Notes under the pieces: model-generated
Seen by the model: only the letters and a program-made list of their open reading frames with translations
What the model was told of the DNA's origin: nothing
Databases searched by the model: none
Position numbers and translations under genes: made by a program
Source: BM714 sp964484935
GTDB lineage: Bacteria > Bacillota > Clostridia > Peptostreptococcales > BM714
Reading direction: 5' to 3'
NCBI GenBank assembly: GCA_964484935.1
Contig: CAZAFW010000003.1
Span: forward strand, 1 to 64,000
DNA length: 64,000 nucleotides
Shown here: positions 50,855 to 59,852 of the stretch, piece by piece
Layout of the letters: each line of letters begins with the position of its first letter
How positions within the stretch are numbered: the stretch's first letter is position 1

Positions 50855-50890
50855 AATCTTCCGGAAGAAAATTTCTTCCGGAAGATTTTA
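50852..50890. terminator. Bidirectional terminator between lysR and the TVP38 gene
   Basis: A perfect 19-base inverted repeat (50852-50870 with 50872-50890) rich in T at both ends; it overlaps the lysR stop and serves both convergent genes. Confidence 0.85.
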
Positions 50891-50896
50891 CATTGT

Positions 50897-51517
50897 CTAC
50901 AATTTGTAGTGCTTCTTTTCATACCTTTCAAGTATAACCTTAGCTACATATCCTATGAACAGCATAAGGGTTATTAAAAATATGGAACGCACGGGATCGT
51001 GATACATGGCCTTGAAATTATACCCTATTATGCTAAGGAAAAAAATCATCACGAGTTTACCAGCCAGCGTCGCGGCGATAAAACGCTCAGTCGACAAATC
51101 CGACAATGCCGCAATAAAAGAAACCAGAAAGCTAGGGGTAAATGGAAAGCAATACAATAGAAAGAAAGGCGCAAAACCCCTTTCCCGTATTCTCACCAGC
51201 CTGTAGGCTGTTTTATCGTTTGCATAAATTTTGTTAAACAGCCCATGGTTGCCGAAATTGCGCAAAAGCAAAAATACGAGTATTGTCCCCGCAGATGTCC
51301 CCACCCATGAATATATGTACCCCAACACAAAACCGAACACAAACACGTTTACGGTTACAAAAAGAACCAAGGGAAGAAAGGGCAGGAAGGCCTCAACGGA
51401 AACAAGTCCGATTCCCAATATAAAACCGAACCCCCTCAAATACTCAATGGCAGCCACAAGGTTTTCTTCAGAAATATATGCCATAAGCTCCCTAATAAAA
51501 CCTGTAAACGCATCCAT
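50897..51517 (-). CDS. TVP38/TMEM64 (DedA-like) membrane protein
   Basis: A 206-residue protein with about six membrane segments of the SNARE-associated/VTT family. The core re-entrant segment is EAFLPFLPLVLFVTVN followed by GTSAGTILVFLLLRNFG, and RERGFAPFFLLYCFPFTPSFLVSF (part) matches the second half of the domain. GGAGG lies nine bases before the ATG at 51517; the open frame extends to 51619 over the hydrolase gene. These proteins are linked to lipid movement across membranes. Confidence 0.88.
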   Translation of the reverse strand: MDAFTGFIRELMAYISEENLVAAIEYLRGFGFILGIGLVSVEAFLPFLPLVLFVTVNVFVFGFVLGYIYSWVGTSAGTILVFLLLRNFGNHGLFNKIYANDKTAYRLVRIRERGFAPFFLLYCFPFTPSFLVSFIAALSDLSTERFIAATLAGKLVMIFFLSIIGYNFKAMYHDPVRSIFLITLMLFIGYVAKVILERYEKKHYKL

Positions 51518-51603
51518 TGCGGCAATCCTCCAATTAAGTCTTATATTCTGAATATACCACAAAAGTCTTCTCCGGAAACTCTTGCTTGATTTTTCGGATC
51601 GGT

Positions 51604-52569
51604 TTAACTTCCCTCGCACTCAGTAAAATAGCTGCATATCCTTTTCTCGTGCCAAAACGAGCCATTTCCGATGCTGGAAAAACCAACATGCCCGCCAAAC
51701 TTTGTGACAATCCAATTTACGTAATCGTTTTCTCTTATTTCATTTTCACTGGGATAGCATTCCTTCCCCAGGAAGGGATCGTCCAAAGAGTTTATTACCA
51801 ATACTGGAACCCTTATCTCCTTAAGATAGGGCTTAGAACTTGCCCTTTTGTAATAATCGTCCGAATCACTGAATCCGTGGAGCACAGAAGTGTATCTGTC
51901 GTCATATTCTTTCAAAGTCCTTATTTTTTCGAAGCCGGAAAGGTTGATTTCATCAGGATGCACTTCTTTCTTTCTCTCCAGGGTCTTTCCAAGTTTTTTG
52001 AGAAACCTCTTCCTGTATACAATATTTTTAGGGGAATCCAAGGCCCTCGAAGCGGATGCAAGGTCGCACGGCACAGATACTGCGGCGGCCGCCGCAATCT
52101 CATAGCCGCCCGGCGCATTTGTCCCCTCTTCACCAAGAAACTTGAGAAGAACATTGGCCCCCAGGCTGAACCCCACCATGAAAATGTTTTCATAATCCAT
52201 TTTTTCGGAAACATGACCTATGATTTGCCTCACGTCCCCTGTGTCCCCGCTGTGGTAAAAACGCAGGAGCCTGTTGGGCTGACCTCCGCAGCCCCTGAAA
52301 TTCACGCACAATGCGTCAATACCCGAGCCGTTAAGCGCTTTAGCCATTCCCTTCATGTAAGGCCTGCCTGCGCTCGATTCCAAGCCGTGGAGAATTACGG
52401 CAATGGACTTGCCTCCGACACACGACCAATCGAGATCCAAAAAATCCCCGTCTTCGAGCTCAAACCTTTTTCGCGCATAAATCAGGTCCGAAACATTTCG
52501 GACCTGGGAATGATAAACAGTATTAATGTGCGCGTTAGTGAAAATTCTCTGGGGCCTATAAATCGTCAT
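51604..52569 (-). CDS. YheT-type alpha/beta hydrolase
   Basis: A 321-residue alpha/beta hydrolase of the YheT/EMB8 family (COG0429). The oxyanion region is VILHGLESSAGRPYMKGMA, the nucleophile elbow GFSLGANVLLKFLGEEG, the acid VINSLDDPFLG and the histidine GGHVGF. The ATG at 52569 overlaps the end of the Cys-rich FeoB-associated gene by 14 bases in another frame, indicating coupled translation. An earlier in-frame start exists at 52638. Substrate unknown, probably a carboxylester. Confidence 0.9.
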   Translation of the reverse strand: MTIYRPQRIFTNAHINTVYHSQVRNVSDLIYARKRFELEDGDFLDLDWSCVGGKSIAVILHGLESSAGRPYMKGMAKALNGSGIDALCVNFRGCGGQPNRLLRFYHSGDTGDVRQIIGHVSEKMDYENIFMVGFSLGANVLLKFLGEEGTNAPGGYEIAAAAAVSVPCDLASASRALDSPKNIVYRKRFLKKLGKTLERKKEVHPDEINLSGFEKIRTLKEYDDRYTSVLHGFSDSDDYYKRASSKPYLKEIRVPVLVINSLDDPFLGKECYPSENEIRENDYVNWIVTKFGGHVGFSSIGNGSFWHEKRICSYFTECEGS

Positions 52570-52741
52570 CGCCCTCGTCACCGCCTTCTGAATTTTCTTC
52601 TCTGTATCCGCAGGACTTTGAGCAGCTTCCGCATCCACCCGGGCATTGGCCTTCTTTTACTCTATTGATGTTTTTCCATATGACATATGCGGCATACGAT
52701 ATTAAAGCTGCCGCTATCGCAAATGTAAGGATCTGTCCCAT
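52556..52741 (-). CDS. FeoB-associated Cys-rich membrane protein
   Basis: A 61-residue peptide with one N-terminal membrane helix (ILTFAIAAALISYAAYVIW) and a cysteine-rich tail (CPGGCGSCSKSCG). Short proteins of this layout are commonly encoded right after feoB. GGAGG lies five bases before the ATG, and the gene starts 9 bases after the feoB stop. It may bind iron at the inner face of the FeoB channel (inference). The acidic C-terminus (EGGDEGDDDL) is read through by the overlapping hydrolase start. Confidence 0.85.
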   Translation of the reverse strand: MGQILTFAIAAALISYAAYVIWKNINRVKEGQCPGGCGSCSKSCGYREENSEGGDEGDDDL

Positions 52742-52750
52742 AGCGCCCTC

Positions 52751-54757
52751 CTATCCGACAAACAAACCGCCGATTTGGTATACTCCAAAAGCTATGACCC
52801 AAGCCAATGTCATTTGATAGACTATTGAAAAGCCCGTCCATTTCCATGACCCGGTTTCTTTTTTTATCACGCTGATGACTCCTATGCAGGGGATGTACAG
52901 CAGCACATAAACCATAAAGCTGTAAGCGCTCAGCGAAGTGAACGAGGCCGATAGCGCATCAGCGAGGCTGGCTCCACTGCCCGCTCCCGCTCCATATGCA
53001 ATCGACATGTTGCTTACTATGATTTCCTTTGCCACCACACCAGTCAGAAGGGAAAGCGAAGCCCTCCAGTTTCCGAAACCCAATGGTGTGAACATTGGAG
53101 CAATAAACTTTCCGACCGACGCCGCGAAACTGTCGGTAAAGGCTGCCGGTCCTGCAAAATTGTAGTTTAGCAAAAACCATATCACTATTGAAGCGGCGAA
53201 TATCAATGTCCCCGCCTTTACAATGAATTCCTTGACCCTTTCCCATACATGGATTCCGATTCCTTTGGCGGTCGGTATCCTATAGGGCGGCAGCTCAATG
53301 AGAAGCGGTATGGGCTCGCTCTTGAAGAAGGTCCTCTTAAATACAAATGCAACTGTTACAGCAACCGCAATTCCTAAAAAATAAAGAGAGAAAACCACCA
53401 TAGACTTGTTCCTTGGGAAAAAAGCCGACGCAAACAGAGTATACACAGGCAACCTGGCAGAACATGACATAAAAGGATTTATAAGTATTGCCGTCATTCT
53501 GTCCTGTTTGTTCTCAAGTGTGCGAGTGCTCATTATTGCCGGAACATTGCAGCCGAAGCCAAGCACCATTGGAATGAAAGCCTTTCCCGACAAACCTATC
53601 CGCCTCATTGTCCTGTCCATGATAAAAGCGACCCTTGCCATGTATCCGCTGTCTTCCAAAATGGATATCGCAAAGAAAAGAGTTGCTATATTCGGCAAAA
53701 ATACCAATATTCCTCCAACTCCGCCAATTATGCCTTCTACCACAAGCGATATCAGCCATTCCGAAACGCCTGCTCCCGTCAGCCAGTCAAATGCTGCGTT
53801 TGCCAGTATTTCTGAAAAAAACACATCAACCAGATCGAGAAGCCTGTTCCCAACCACATCGAATGTGAATGCGAAAACGCCCATCATTATCAATATGAAG
53901 ATAGGCAGTCCGAGGTATCTGTTCATTGCTATTTTGTCTATCTTGTCTGAAACCGTTTCCTTGTCCCTGCTCTTGTCAATAACTACCGCATCAACGAGTC
54001 TGTTTATGAATTCATACTTTTTTTTGACAATCAGTTCTTCGTATCTTTCGCCGTGGCTGTTTTCCGGATCAAGGTAGGCCTTTTGCCCCGATCCCATAAG
54101 GTTCATTATTTCTATATCCTCTTCGATTACCCTGAGTGAAAGCCACCTGTGGTTGAACCTGCCCAGGCATGCCAAATGGTCAATCAGTTTGTGAGTCTCA
54201 ACTATCTTATTCTCTATATCCTGGCCGTAATCCACTTCAATGGGATAGTATCCATCCGATTTTTTTGCAGTTTCGACAACGGCATCAAGGAGTTTTCCTT
54301 TGTTTCCCATCTTTGAAGCTGTGATAGGGACAACAGTCGCTTTCAATTTTTTTGAAAGTGCCTCAACATCTATCCCTATTCCTTTCTTCTCAACAATATC
54401 CATCATGTTGAGGGCTATTACAACAGGTCTTCCCATTTCTATCAATTGTATAGTCAGATAAAGATTCCTCTCAAGATTTGAAGCATCGACTATATTGAGG
54501 ATCACATCAGGCTTTTCTTCAATAATGAATTTTCTTGTAACTATTTCCTCCATCGTATATGGAGAAATGCTGTATATTCCAGGCAAGTCGGTCAAAAGAA
54601 TGTTTTCTTCCCCGTACTTGAATCCGCCTTCCTTCTTTTCAACGGTTACTCCCGGCCAATTCCCCACATAATGTCTTGCGCCAGTCAATTCATTGAACAA
54701 AGTTGTTTTTCCGCTGTTGGGATTGCCGGCAAGCGCAACCTTTATCTTTTTATCCAT
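52751..54757 (-). CDS. feoB: Ferrous iron transport protein B
   Basis: A 668-residue Fe2+ transporter. The N-terminal G domain has G1 GNPNSGKTTLFNELTG, G3 DLPGIYS and G4 NMMD. The membrane part has the two Gate motifs, including GFGCNVPAIMSTRTLE and SCSARLPVY, with the conserved cysteines thought to guide iron. AGGAG precedes the ATG. It follows feoA by 24 bases and is controlled by the Fur box upstream of feoA. Confidence 0.96.
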   Translation of the reverse strand: MDKKIKVALAGNPNSGKTTLFNELTGARHYVGNWPGVTVEKKEGGFKYGEENILLTDLPGIYSISPYTMEEIVTRKFIIEEKPDVILNIVDASNLERNLYLTIQLIEMGRPVVIALNMMDIVEKKGIGIDVEALSKKLKATVVPITASKMGNKGKLLDAVVETAKKSDGYYPIEVDYGQDIENKIVETHKLIDHLACLGRFNHRWLSLRVIEEDIEIMNLMGSGQKAYLDPENSHGERYEELIVKKKYEFINRLVDAVVIDKSRDKETVSDKIDKIAMNRYLGLPIFILIMMGVFAFTFDVVGNRLLDLVDVFFSEILANAAFDWLTGAGVSEWLISLVVEGIIGGVGGILVFLPNIATLFFAISILEDSGYMARVAFIMDRTMRRIGLSGKAFIPMVLGFGCNVPAIMSTRTLENKQDRMTAILINPFMSCSARLPVYTLFASAFFPRNKSMVVFSLYFLGIAVAVTVAFVFKRTFFKSEPIPLLIELPPYRIPTAKGIGIHVWERVKEFIVKAGTLIFAASIVIWFLLNYNFAGPAAFTDSFAASVGKFIAPMFTPLGFGNWRASLSLLTGVVAKEIIVSNMSIAYGAGAGSGASLADALSASFTSLSAYSFMVYVLLYIPCIGVISVIKKETGSWKWTGFSIVYQMTLAWVIAFGVYQIGGLFVG

Positions 54758-54781
54758 TCGCCTACTCCTATTTCACTAATT

Positions 54782-55012
54782 TTATATTTTTCCTAAATTT
54801 CTCACTTCGATTTTTTCGCTTATGCCTTTGCCCAGAACAAGTCTCGAGCCCCTGACGCTTATAACTATAGCATTGCCTGGTTCACTTGAAATCACCTTGA
54901 CTCTGACTCCCGGTGTAAGGCCCATATTATACAACCTCATTTTAAGGTTTCTTCCAGAATGTATCCTGTCAATTACTACAAATGAATTGGCTTTCGCTTC
55001 TGCAATAACCAT
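54782..55012 (-). CDS. feoA: Ferrous iron transport protein A
   Basis: A 76-residue SH3-like FeoA protein, partner of FeoB. RLYNMGLTPGVRVKVIS and VSVRGSRLVLGKGISEKIEV are the family motifs. The ATG at 55012 is chosen because GGAGG lies seven bases upstream; the frame runs on to 55060 through the Fur-box region. It is the first gene of feoA-feoB-Cys-rich peptide, possibly with the YheT hydrolase. Confidence 0.94.
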   Translation of the reverse strand: MVIAEAKANSFVVIDRIHSGRNLKMRLYNMGLTPGVRVKVISSEPGNAIVISVRGSRLVLGKGISEKIEVRNLGKI

Positions 55013-55048
55013 AAATCTGCCTCCGTTCTTGTTGATATTGATACTGAT

Positions 55049-55067
55049 ACTGATAATCATTATCAGT
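55049..55067. promoter_or_regulatory. Fur box upstream of feoA
   Basis: ACTGATAATCATTATCAGT contains a perfect 7-1-7 repeat (TGATAAT-C-ATTATCA), the Bacillus-type Fur consensus. It lies just downstream of the -10 box. Extra GATA(C/T)T direct repeats extend it toward feoA (55033-55050). Confidence 0.85.
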
Positions 55068-55078
55068 GGCTATAAATA

Positions 55079-55107
55079 ATTTTACCACCTTTTTCGATGG
55101 TTGTAAA
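55079..55107 (-). promoter_or_regulatory. feoAB promoter
   Basis: TTTACA (55102-55107), 17 bases, TAAAAT (55079-55084) preceded by TGG (extended -10). The Fur box follows 12 bases later and covers the transcription start. Confidence 0.7.
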
Positions 55108-55220
55108 GAATACTATGAAAATATGTTCTCTACTATTATGCCACCATTTTGAACATATGTCCATAATAAGTCATCCCTTGTTTTCGTGGATGTGTGCTGC
55201 GGCAAGTAAAATTTTATTTC

Positions 55221-55266
55221 AAAACAAATGAATCGGACCGCCTTTGAACTTACGGCCCGATTCATT
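55221..55266 (-). terminator. Terminator after the DUF1295 gene
   Basis: AATGAATCGG (55227-55236) pairs with CCGATTCATT (55257-55266); TTGTTTT follows on the minus strand. Confidence 0.65.
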
Positions 55267-55300
55267 ATTGAACGCCTTTTTCAATGAAATTGAAACCGCT

Positions 55301-56077
55301 CTATTCACTTTTTTTCGGGAACCACGGTATGAACTTGCTTGTAACCCTGGCGTAGGCCTGGAATTCTTCGTTTTCGGCATATTTCTTTTCAAGCATCGGA
55401 ACACCTGAAACAAAAACAAGAAGAATTGTTATAGTAAGAGGGCTTATTATTCCCAAAATTCCGCTGTCTGTCCCAATTCCAATTATGAAAATACCCCACC
55501 ACATTGTCGCTTCCCCAAAATAATTGGGGTGGCGTGTATATTTCCACAGACCATTCTTCATTATTTTCCCCTTATTATCGGGGTTTTGTATAAATTGTTT
55601 GAGTTGCCAGTCACCGAGAGCTTCAAAATAAAAACCCTTTATCCAAACCAGAGCTCCTAAAATTCCCCAAATGGAAAAAGATGCCTTCTCGGTAGCATTT
55701 ATTGCAATGACCGGATAGGCGATTACCGCCATAAAGAAAGCTTGGAGCATGAATATTTGAAGAAACGCCCTTGGCACAAGCCATTTCCCCCATTCTTTTC
55801 GCCATGCGGCATATCTGAAATCCTCCGGTTTTTTCCAGTTTCTCTTTATTATATGGTAAAAAAGCCTAATGCCCCAAACAGTCACCAGCAATGTCGCCAG
55901 AATTCCTGTTTGAGTGTAGTTTCCGGCTCTCGCCAAGGAGTAGACAGCCACCAAAACAAAACCTATTCCCCACCCGATGTCAACTATGGAATTGTTCTTT
56001 ATAATCAAAGCAACTACAAAAAAAACTGAAAAATATGCAAATATCAAAATGATGGATTCTTTTAAAACAATATTCAT
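55301..56077 (-). CDS. DUF1295 membrane protein (isoprenylcysteine methyltransferase/steroid reductase-like)
   Basis: A 258-residue membrane protein with about six helices. The conserved C-terminal signature GLWKYTRHPNYFGEATMWWG (residues ~175-194) is the cofactor-binding segment of DUF1295 proteins, related to steroid 5-alpha-reductases and ICMT enzymes. It is 2 bases after the DAK2-DegV stop, with AGGAGCGA inside that gene as ribosome site, so the two are coupled. The substrate is unknown; a lipid is plausible from its partner. Confidence 0.87.
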   Translation of the reverse strand: MNIVLKESIILIFAYFSVFFVVALIIKNNSIVDIGWGIGFVLVAVYSLARAGNYTQTGILATLLVTVWGIRLFYHIIKRNWKKPEDFRYAAWRKEWGKWLVPRAFLQIFMLQAFFMAVIAYPVIAINATEKASFSIWGILGALVWIKGFYFEALGDWQLKQFIQNPDNKGKIMKNGLWKYTRHPNYFGEATMWWGIFIIGIGTDSGILGIISPLTITILLVFVSGVPMLEKKYAENEEFQAYARVTSKFIPWFPKKSE

Positions 56078-56079
56078 GA

Positions 56080-57888
56080 TTATTCGCTCCTTTTAAGTTG
56101 CACGGCAACAGCAACGGCTTTCTCACCCGCGCTTAGAGCTACAACGGTCGACACCTCGGAAATATATTCAGGAGGCATCCCAAGCAACCCTTCAAGTCCG
56201 CGTGCATAGTCGTCGGCAAAATTTTCTCCCCTGTAATGAACAAGGGCATACCTTTTTATTCCGTACTCTTCATTGAGATTTCCAACTATATCCATGATCT
56301 TTCTTTTGTTGGCCTTTCTGCTGAAGGCCTTTGCGAATGATATGCCCCTCCCCTTTTCATCAAGCGAAACAATCGGTTTAAGGTTCATAGCGCTTGCGAA
56401 TCTTCCCTTCATAGGGCTAAGCCTCCCCCCCCTGACCATGTATTCAAAAGTATCAACACTTACAAAAATTTTTGTCTTGGGAATGCAGTCGTATACGATT
56501 TTTAATATTTCACTTTTCTTTGCTCCTCTGGAAATTGCTTCAGCCGCCTCGCAAACGACGAGTCCCTGCGCAGCCGAATTCAGTTTTGTGTCGACCAAAG
56601 TCACTCTCGACTGCATTTCTTCCGGAAAAAGTTCAAGCGCCTTTACAGCTGAATTGAAGGTGCCGCTAAGGGACGATGAAACAAATACGCCTATGACTTC
56701 CTCGTAATGGCTGAGCAGGAAAGTAAATGAATTCTCAAATGATTTCAAGCTGGGCTGGGAGGTCTTTGGAAAGACGGCAGACCTGTCTGCGAGCTCCTGG
56801 AACTGCTCGGGGAATATTGTCACTTTATCGAAAAAAAGGCTTCCATCGATTTCCAGATTGATGGGAACAACCGTTATGTTTTCATCTAAAATGATATCAT
56901 CAGGCAAATCCGCCACCGAATCTGTTACGAGGGCAATTGTGCTCTTTTTATTGTTGACGGCAAGGTACTGTGCATGCATGTCGTCGATCTTTTTTTCAAT
57001 TACTTTTCCATATTCGGGAATTTTAGCAAACATCTCCGCCGGTCTGTCGGTATGGACATGGATTCTTGTATTTTTGTTTCCTCCCGCCACGATTACACTG
57101 CTTCCGTATCCTTTAAGAAAAGTCTTAAGTTCTTCAGTGTCGATTGAAACATCGCTCCTTAGCAAAACCTCCGAGCAATATCTTTCCGAAGGCATTTTAT
57201 CGGTCGAAGAATGATCGTCGAAAAACTGGATTCTCCGACTGTTTTTATTGGAATCAAAAACAGCCTCCCTGATGTTTCCCGAGTTGATCAGTTTTACTAT
57301 TCCCTCTGTAAAGTGGACAAATCCCTTGGCTCCAGAGTCTACGACGCCCGAATCCTTTAGGACCTTCAAAAAATTCGGGGTTTCCGAAAGGGACCTTCTG
57401 ACAATCTTTTGGGCATCGTTCAAAAGCACAGCAAAATCGTCCGTTTTTCCCCTAGAGTCATAAACCGCCCTTGCCCATTCCCTTATTACAGTAATCATGG
57501 TCCCTTCAACAGGATTCAACATGGCTTTATATGCGTAGCCCGCCGCCTTCATGACCGATTCTCCGAAAGACTTGGTGCTCAGGACTTCCCTGTCGTTTAT
57601 TTCCATTGCTATCCCGTTGATGAACTGGGCGAAAATGATTCCGGAATTGCCCCTTGCCCCCATTATTGCCGATTCCGCCAAGGATTGAAACGACTTGTCG
57701 ATTCTGTCGACAAAAACGGTGTTTCTCAACATTGAATTCATTGTTGAAGAAAGATTGCTGCCGGTATCGCCATCGGCCACAGGGAATACATTGATTCTGT
57801 TGAGATGGTCAGAATTCCTTATGACTTCCATTGCGCCCGAATGTATTGCATAGTTTAGTCTTTTTCCATCGATATACTTTATCCTCAT
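56080..57888 (-). CDS. DAK2-DegV fusion (FakA-like kinase domain joined to a FakB-like lipid-binding domain)
   Basis: A 602-residue fusion. Residues ~5-190 are a DAK2/DhaL kinase domain with the metal/ATP loop INVFPVADGDTGSNL, GARGNSGIIFAQF and MLNPVEGTMITVIREWA. A middle FakA-type segment (~190-310) has SEVLLRSD and HVHTDRP. Residues ~315-600 are a DegV domain (VTDSVADLP, TSQPSLKSF, SSSLSGTFNSA, YMVRGGRLSP). FakA and FakB are usually separate partners. The ATG at 57888 has GGGGG six bases upstream; the ATG at 57894 abuts that site. Confidence 0.9.
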   Translation of the reverse strand: MRIKYIDGKRLNYAIHSGAMEVIRNSDHLNRINVFPVADGDTGSNLSSTMNSMLRNTVFVDRIDKSFQSLAESAIMGARGNSGIIFAQFINGIAMEINDREVLSTKSFGESVMKAAGYAYKAMLNPVEGTMITVIREWARAVYDSRGKTDDFAVLLNDAQKIVRRSLSETPNFLKVLKDSGVVDSGAKGFVHFTEGIVKLINSGNIREAVFDSNKNSRRIQFFDDHSSTDKMPSERYCSEVLLRSDVSIDTEELKTFLKGYGSSVIVAGGNKNTRIHVHTDRPAEMFAKIPEYGKVIEKKIDDMHAQYLAVNNKKSTIALVTDSVADLPDDIILDENITVVPINLEIDGSLFFDKVTIFPEQFQELADRSAVFPKTSQPSLKSFENSFTFLLSHYEEVIGVFVSSSLSGTFNSAVKALELFPEEMQSRVTLVDTKLNSAAQGLVVCEAAEAISRGAKKSEILKIVYDCIPKTKIFVSVDTFEYMVRGGRLSPMKGRFASAMNLKPIVSLDEKGRGISFAKAFSRKANKRKIMDIVGNLNEEYGIKRYALVHYRGENFADDYARGLEGLLGMPPEYISEVSTVVALSAGEKAVAVAVQLKRSE

Positions 57889-57950
57889 TTCCATCCCCCT
57901 TGCAAGAAAGTAATATTATATATATTCCCAAAAGGTGCCATTCAAAGCAT

Positions 57951-57987
57951 AAAAAAAAGCGCCTCGACTCTAAGTCGAAGCGCTTTT
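57951..57987 (-). terminator. Terminator after the four-rhodanese gene
   Basis: A 14-15-bp stem (57955-57969 with 57973-57987; AGCGCCTCGACT core) around a 3-base loop, followed by an eight-T run on the minus strand. Confidence 0.9.
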
Positions 57988-58012
57988 GCTATTCTATAGT
58001 CAATGACAGGAA

Positions 58013-59806
58013 TTATTTTACCGTTTCATAACCTTTGTTCGCCCAGCCGTAAGGAGCGTTTGCTTCCATTCCCATTCCGCCATTCAGAGAGACCGCATCG
58101 TAACCCAAAATTCTTAGCGCCGCCGTGCTCTGGCCTGCAGTTTGTCCGGTATAGCAGTAAACAACTGTGGTTTTATCGTTGTTTAGTGTCGGGAAAGCTT
58201 CTTGCATTCCAACGGCCCACGGTATGTTGAAGGCAGTCGGAATATGTCCTTCGGCGAAATCCTTGGCTCCTCTAACAGAAAGAACATATATGCTGTCGGG
58301 ATCCTCGTCAAGTATCGCTTTGAGATTGTCCTCGCTGATCTTGTAATTCTTGTATATTCCTTCACTGACACCGGCAAGTCCGCTGTAGTACATTTCAATT
58401 GCCGATTCTATTTCATAACCGTAATCCGCAGCTTTTGCCGCTCCGAAGTCTGAAGCTTCGCTTGCAAGAGCATCTTCAAAACCTTCAACCTTGCTTATTC
58501 CCAGATTCCATCCAAGGTTTACGGATTTTGCATCGATTCCGGCAAAATTGAGGAGTGCTACTGTCTGTCCCGCAGTTTGACCCGTGTAGCAATATACATA
58601 TACAGGCCTATCTGATGGAATCATGTCAAGATTGTCGCTTATGGCTGTTCCCCAAGGGGCATTTACGGCTCCCTTGATGTGCCCTTCGGCGTAAACATCG
58701 GGCTGTCTTATGTCAAGCACGAACATGTCTTCTCCGGCCTTGACTTTTTCTATGAACTCGTCTTGCTTGATTTTATAATTGTGGTCTGGTTTCTCAGCGA
58801 AATAATTGTTTACTATTCCTTCGAGCCCTGCTCCCTCATATACATCAAAGCCTTTGTTGGCCCAACCGTAAGGGGCATTGGCTGCCATTCCCATTCCGCC
58901 GTTTAAGGAAACTGCGTCGTATCCCATCATTCTGAGAGCGGCCGTGCTCTGGCCTGCAGTTTGGCCTGTGTAGCAATAGACAACTACTGTCTTGTCTTTG
59001 GGAATGGTGTTGAAGGATTCCTGCATTCCAGCGGCCCAAGGAATGTTGAAGGCTCTGGCGATATGCCCGCTTTCAAAATCCTTTGCTCCTCTTATTGAAA
59101 GAATGTATATGCTGTCGTCCTTTTCATCGATCAGATTCTTGAGATTGTCTTCGCTGATCTTGTAGTTCTTGAACATTGTATCTTTTACATCTGCCAAACC
59201 TTCATAATAGTCAGTGATTGCAGCCATTATGTCTCCGTCGATTTCAGCGGCTTCGGATGAGTCGAAATCAGAAGCTTCCGTTGTTGTAACATCCTCTGCT
59301 CCTTCAACTTTGCTGATCCCAAGGTTCCATCCAAGGTTTACCGAATATGCCTCGAATCCCGCGAAATTAAGCAAAGCGACGGTCTGTCCAGCCGTTTGTC
59401 CTGTATAGCAATATACATAAACAGGCTTATCCATGGGAAGCTTGTCCATATTTTCGCTTATTGCAGTTCCCCAAGGCGCATTTACGGCTCCTTCGATGTG
59501 CCCCTCGGCATAAACGTCAGGCTGCCTTATGTCGAGCACGAACATGTCTTCTCCAGCCTTGACTTTTTCAATGAAGGCGTCTTGCTTGATTTTGTAGTTG
59601 TGCTCCGGCTTGTCTGCAAAATATCCGTCTACAACGGATTCTACTGCGCTTGATTCGTCACCCGATGCAACCTCTGCCGGCTCTGATTTTTCGATTTTCT
59701 CAGCCGGTTCTGTTTGCGGCTCGGGAGTTGGTGCTGCGCACCCTGCGGCAAGAGCAATGATGAGCATTGCCACAACCATAAGTAATAATTTATTCTTCTT
59801 AAACAT
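58013..59806 (-). CDS. Lipoprotein with four rhodanese domains in an exact two-fold internal repeat
   Basis: A 597-residue exported protein. The lipobox LAAGC puts the lipid anchor at Cys23, followed by a Pro/Glu-rich linker. Four rhodanese domains each carry the same active-site loop CYTGQTAG, with cysteines at 133, 278, 406 and 551. Cysteines 133/406 and 278/551 are each 273 residues apart, so a two-domain unit was duplicated. The loop has the six-residue length usual for sulfur-transferring rhodaneses. GAGGAGG precedes the ATG. Role: probably extracytoplasmic sulfane-sulfur (or selenium) handling; the actual substrate is unknown. Confidence 0.92.
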   Translation of the reverse strand: MFKKNKLLLMVVAMLIIALAAGCAAPTPEPQTEPAEKIEKSEPAEVASGDESSAVESVVDGYFADKPEHNYKIKQDAFIEKVKAGEDMFVLDIRQPDVYAEGHIEGAVNAPWGTAISENMDKLPMDKPVYVYCYTGQTAGQTVALLNFAGFEAYSVNLGWNLGISKVEGAEDVTTTEASDFDSSEAAEIDGDIMAAITDYYEGLADVKDTMFKNYKISEDNLKNLIDEKDDSIYILSIRGAKDFESGHIARAFNIPWAAGMQESFNTIPKDKTVVVYCYTGQTAGQSTAALRMMGYDAVSLNGGMGMAANAPYGWANKGFDVYEGAGLEGIVNNYFAEKPDHNYKIKQDEFIEKVKAGEDMFVLDIRQPDVYAEGHIKGAVNAPWGTAISDNLDMIPSDRPVYVYCYTGQTAGQTVALLNFAGIDAKSVNLGWNLGISKVEGFEDALASEASDFGAAKAADYGYEIESAIEMYYSGLAGVSEGIYKNYKISEDNLKAILDEDPDSIYVLSVRGAKDFAEGHIPTAFNIPWAVGMQEAFPTLNNDKTTVVYCYTGQTAGQSTAALRILGYDAVSLNGGMGMEANAPYGWANKGYETVK

Positions 59807-59852
59807 GAATAGACTTCCTCCTCTTATTTTGTGTTATTTAATTAACAATTTC

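Noticed and set aside
51586..52668. Plus-strand frame of 360 codons
   Set aside because: Antisense to the YheT hydrolase gene, whose catalytic motifs are clear on the other strand.
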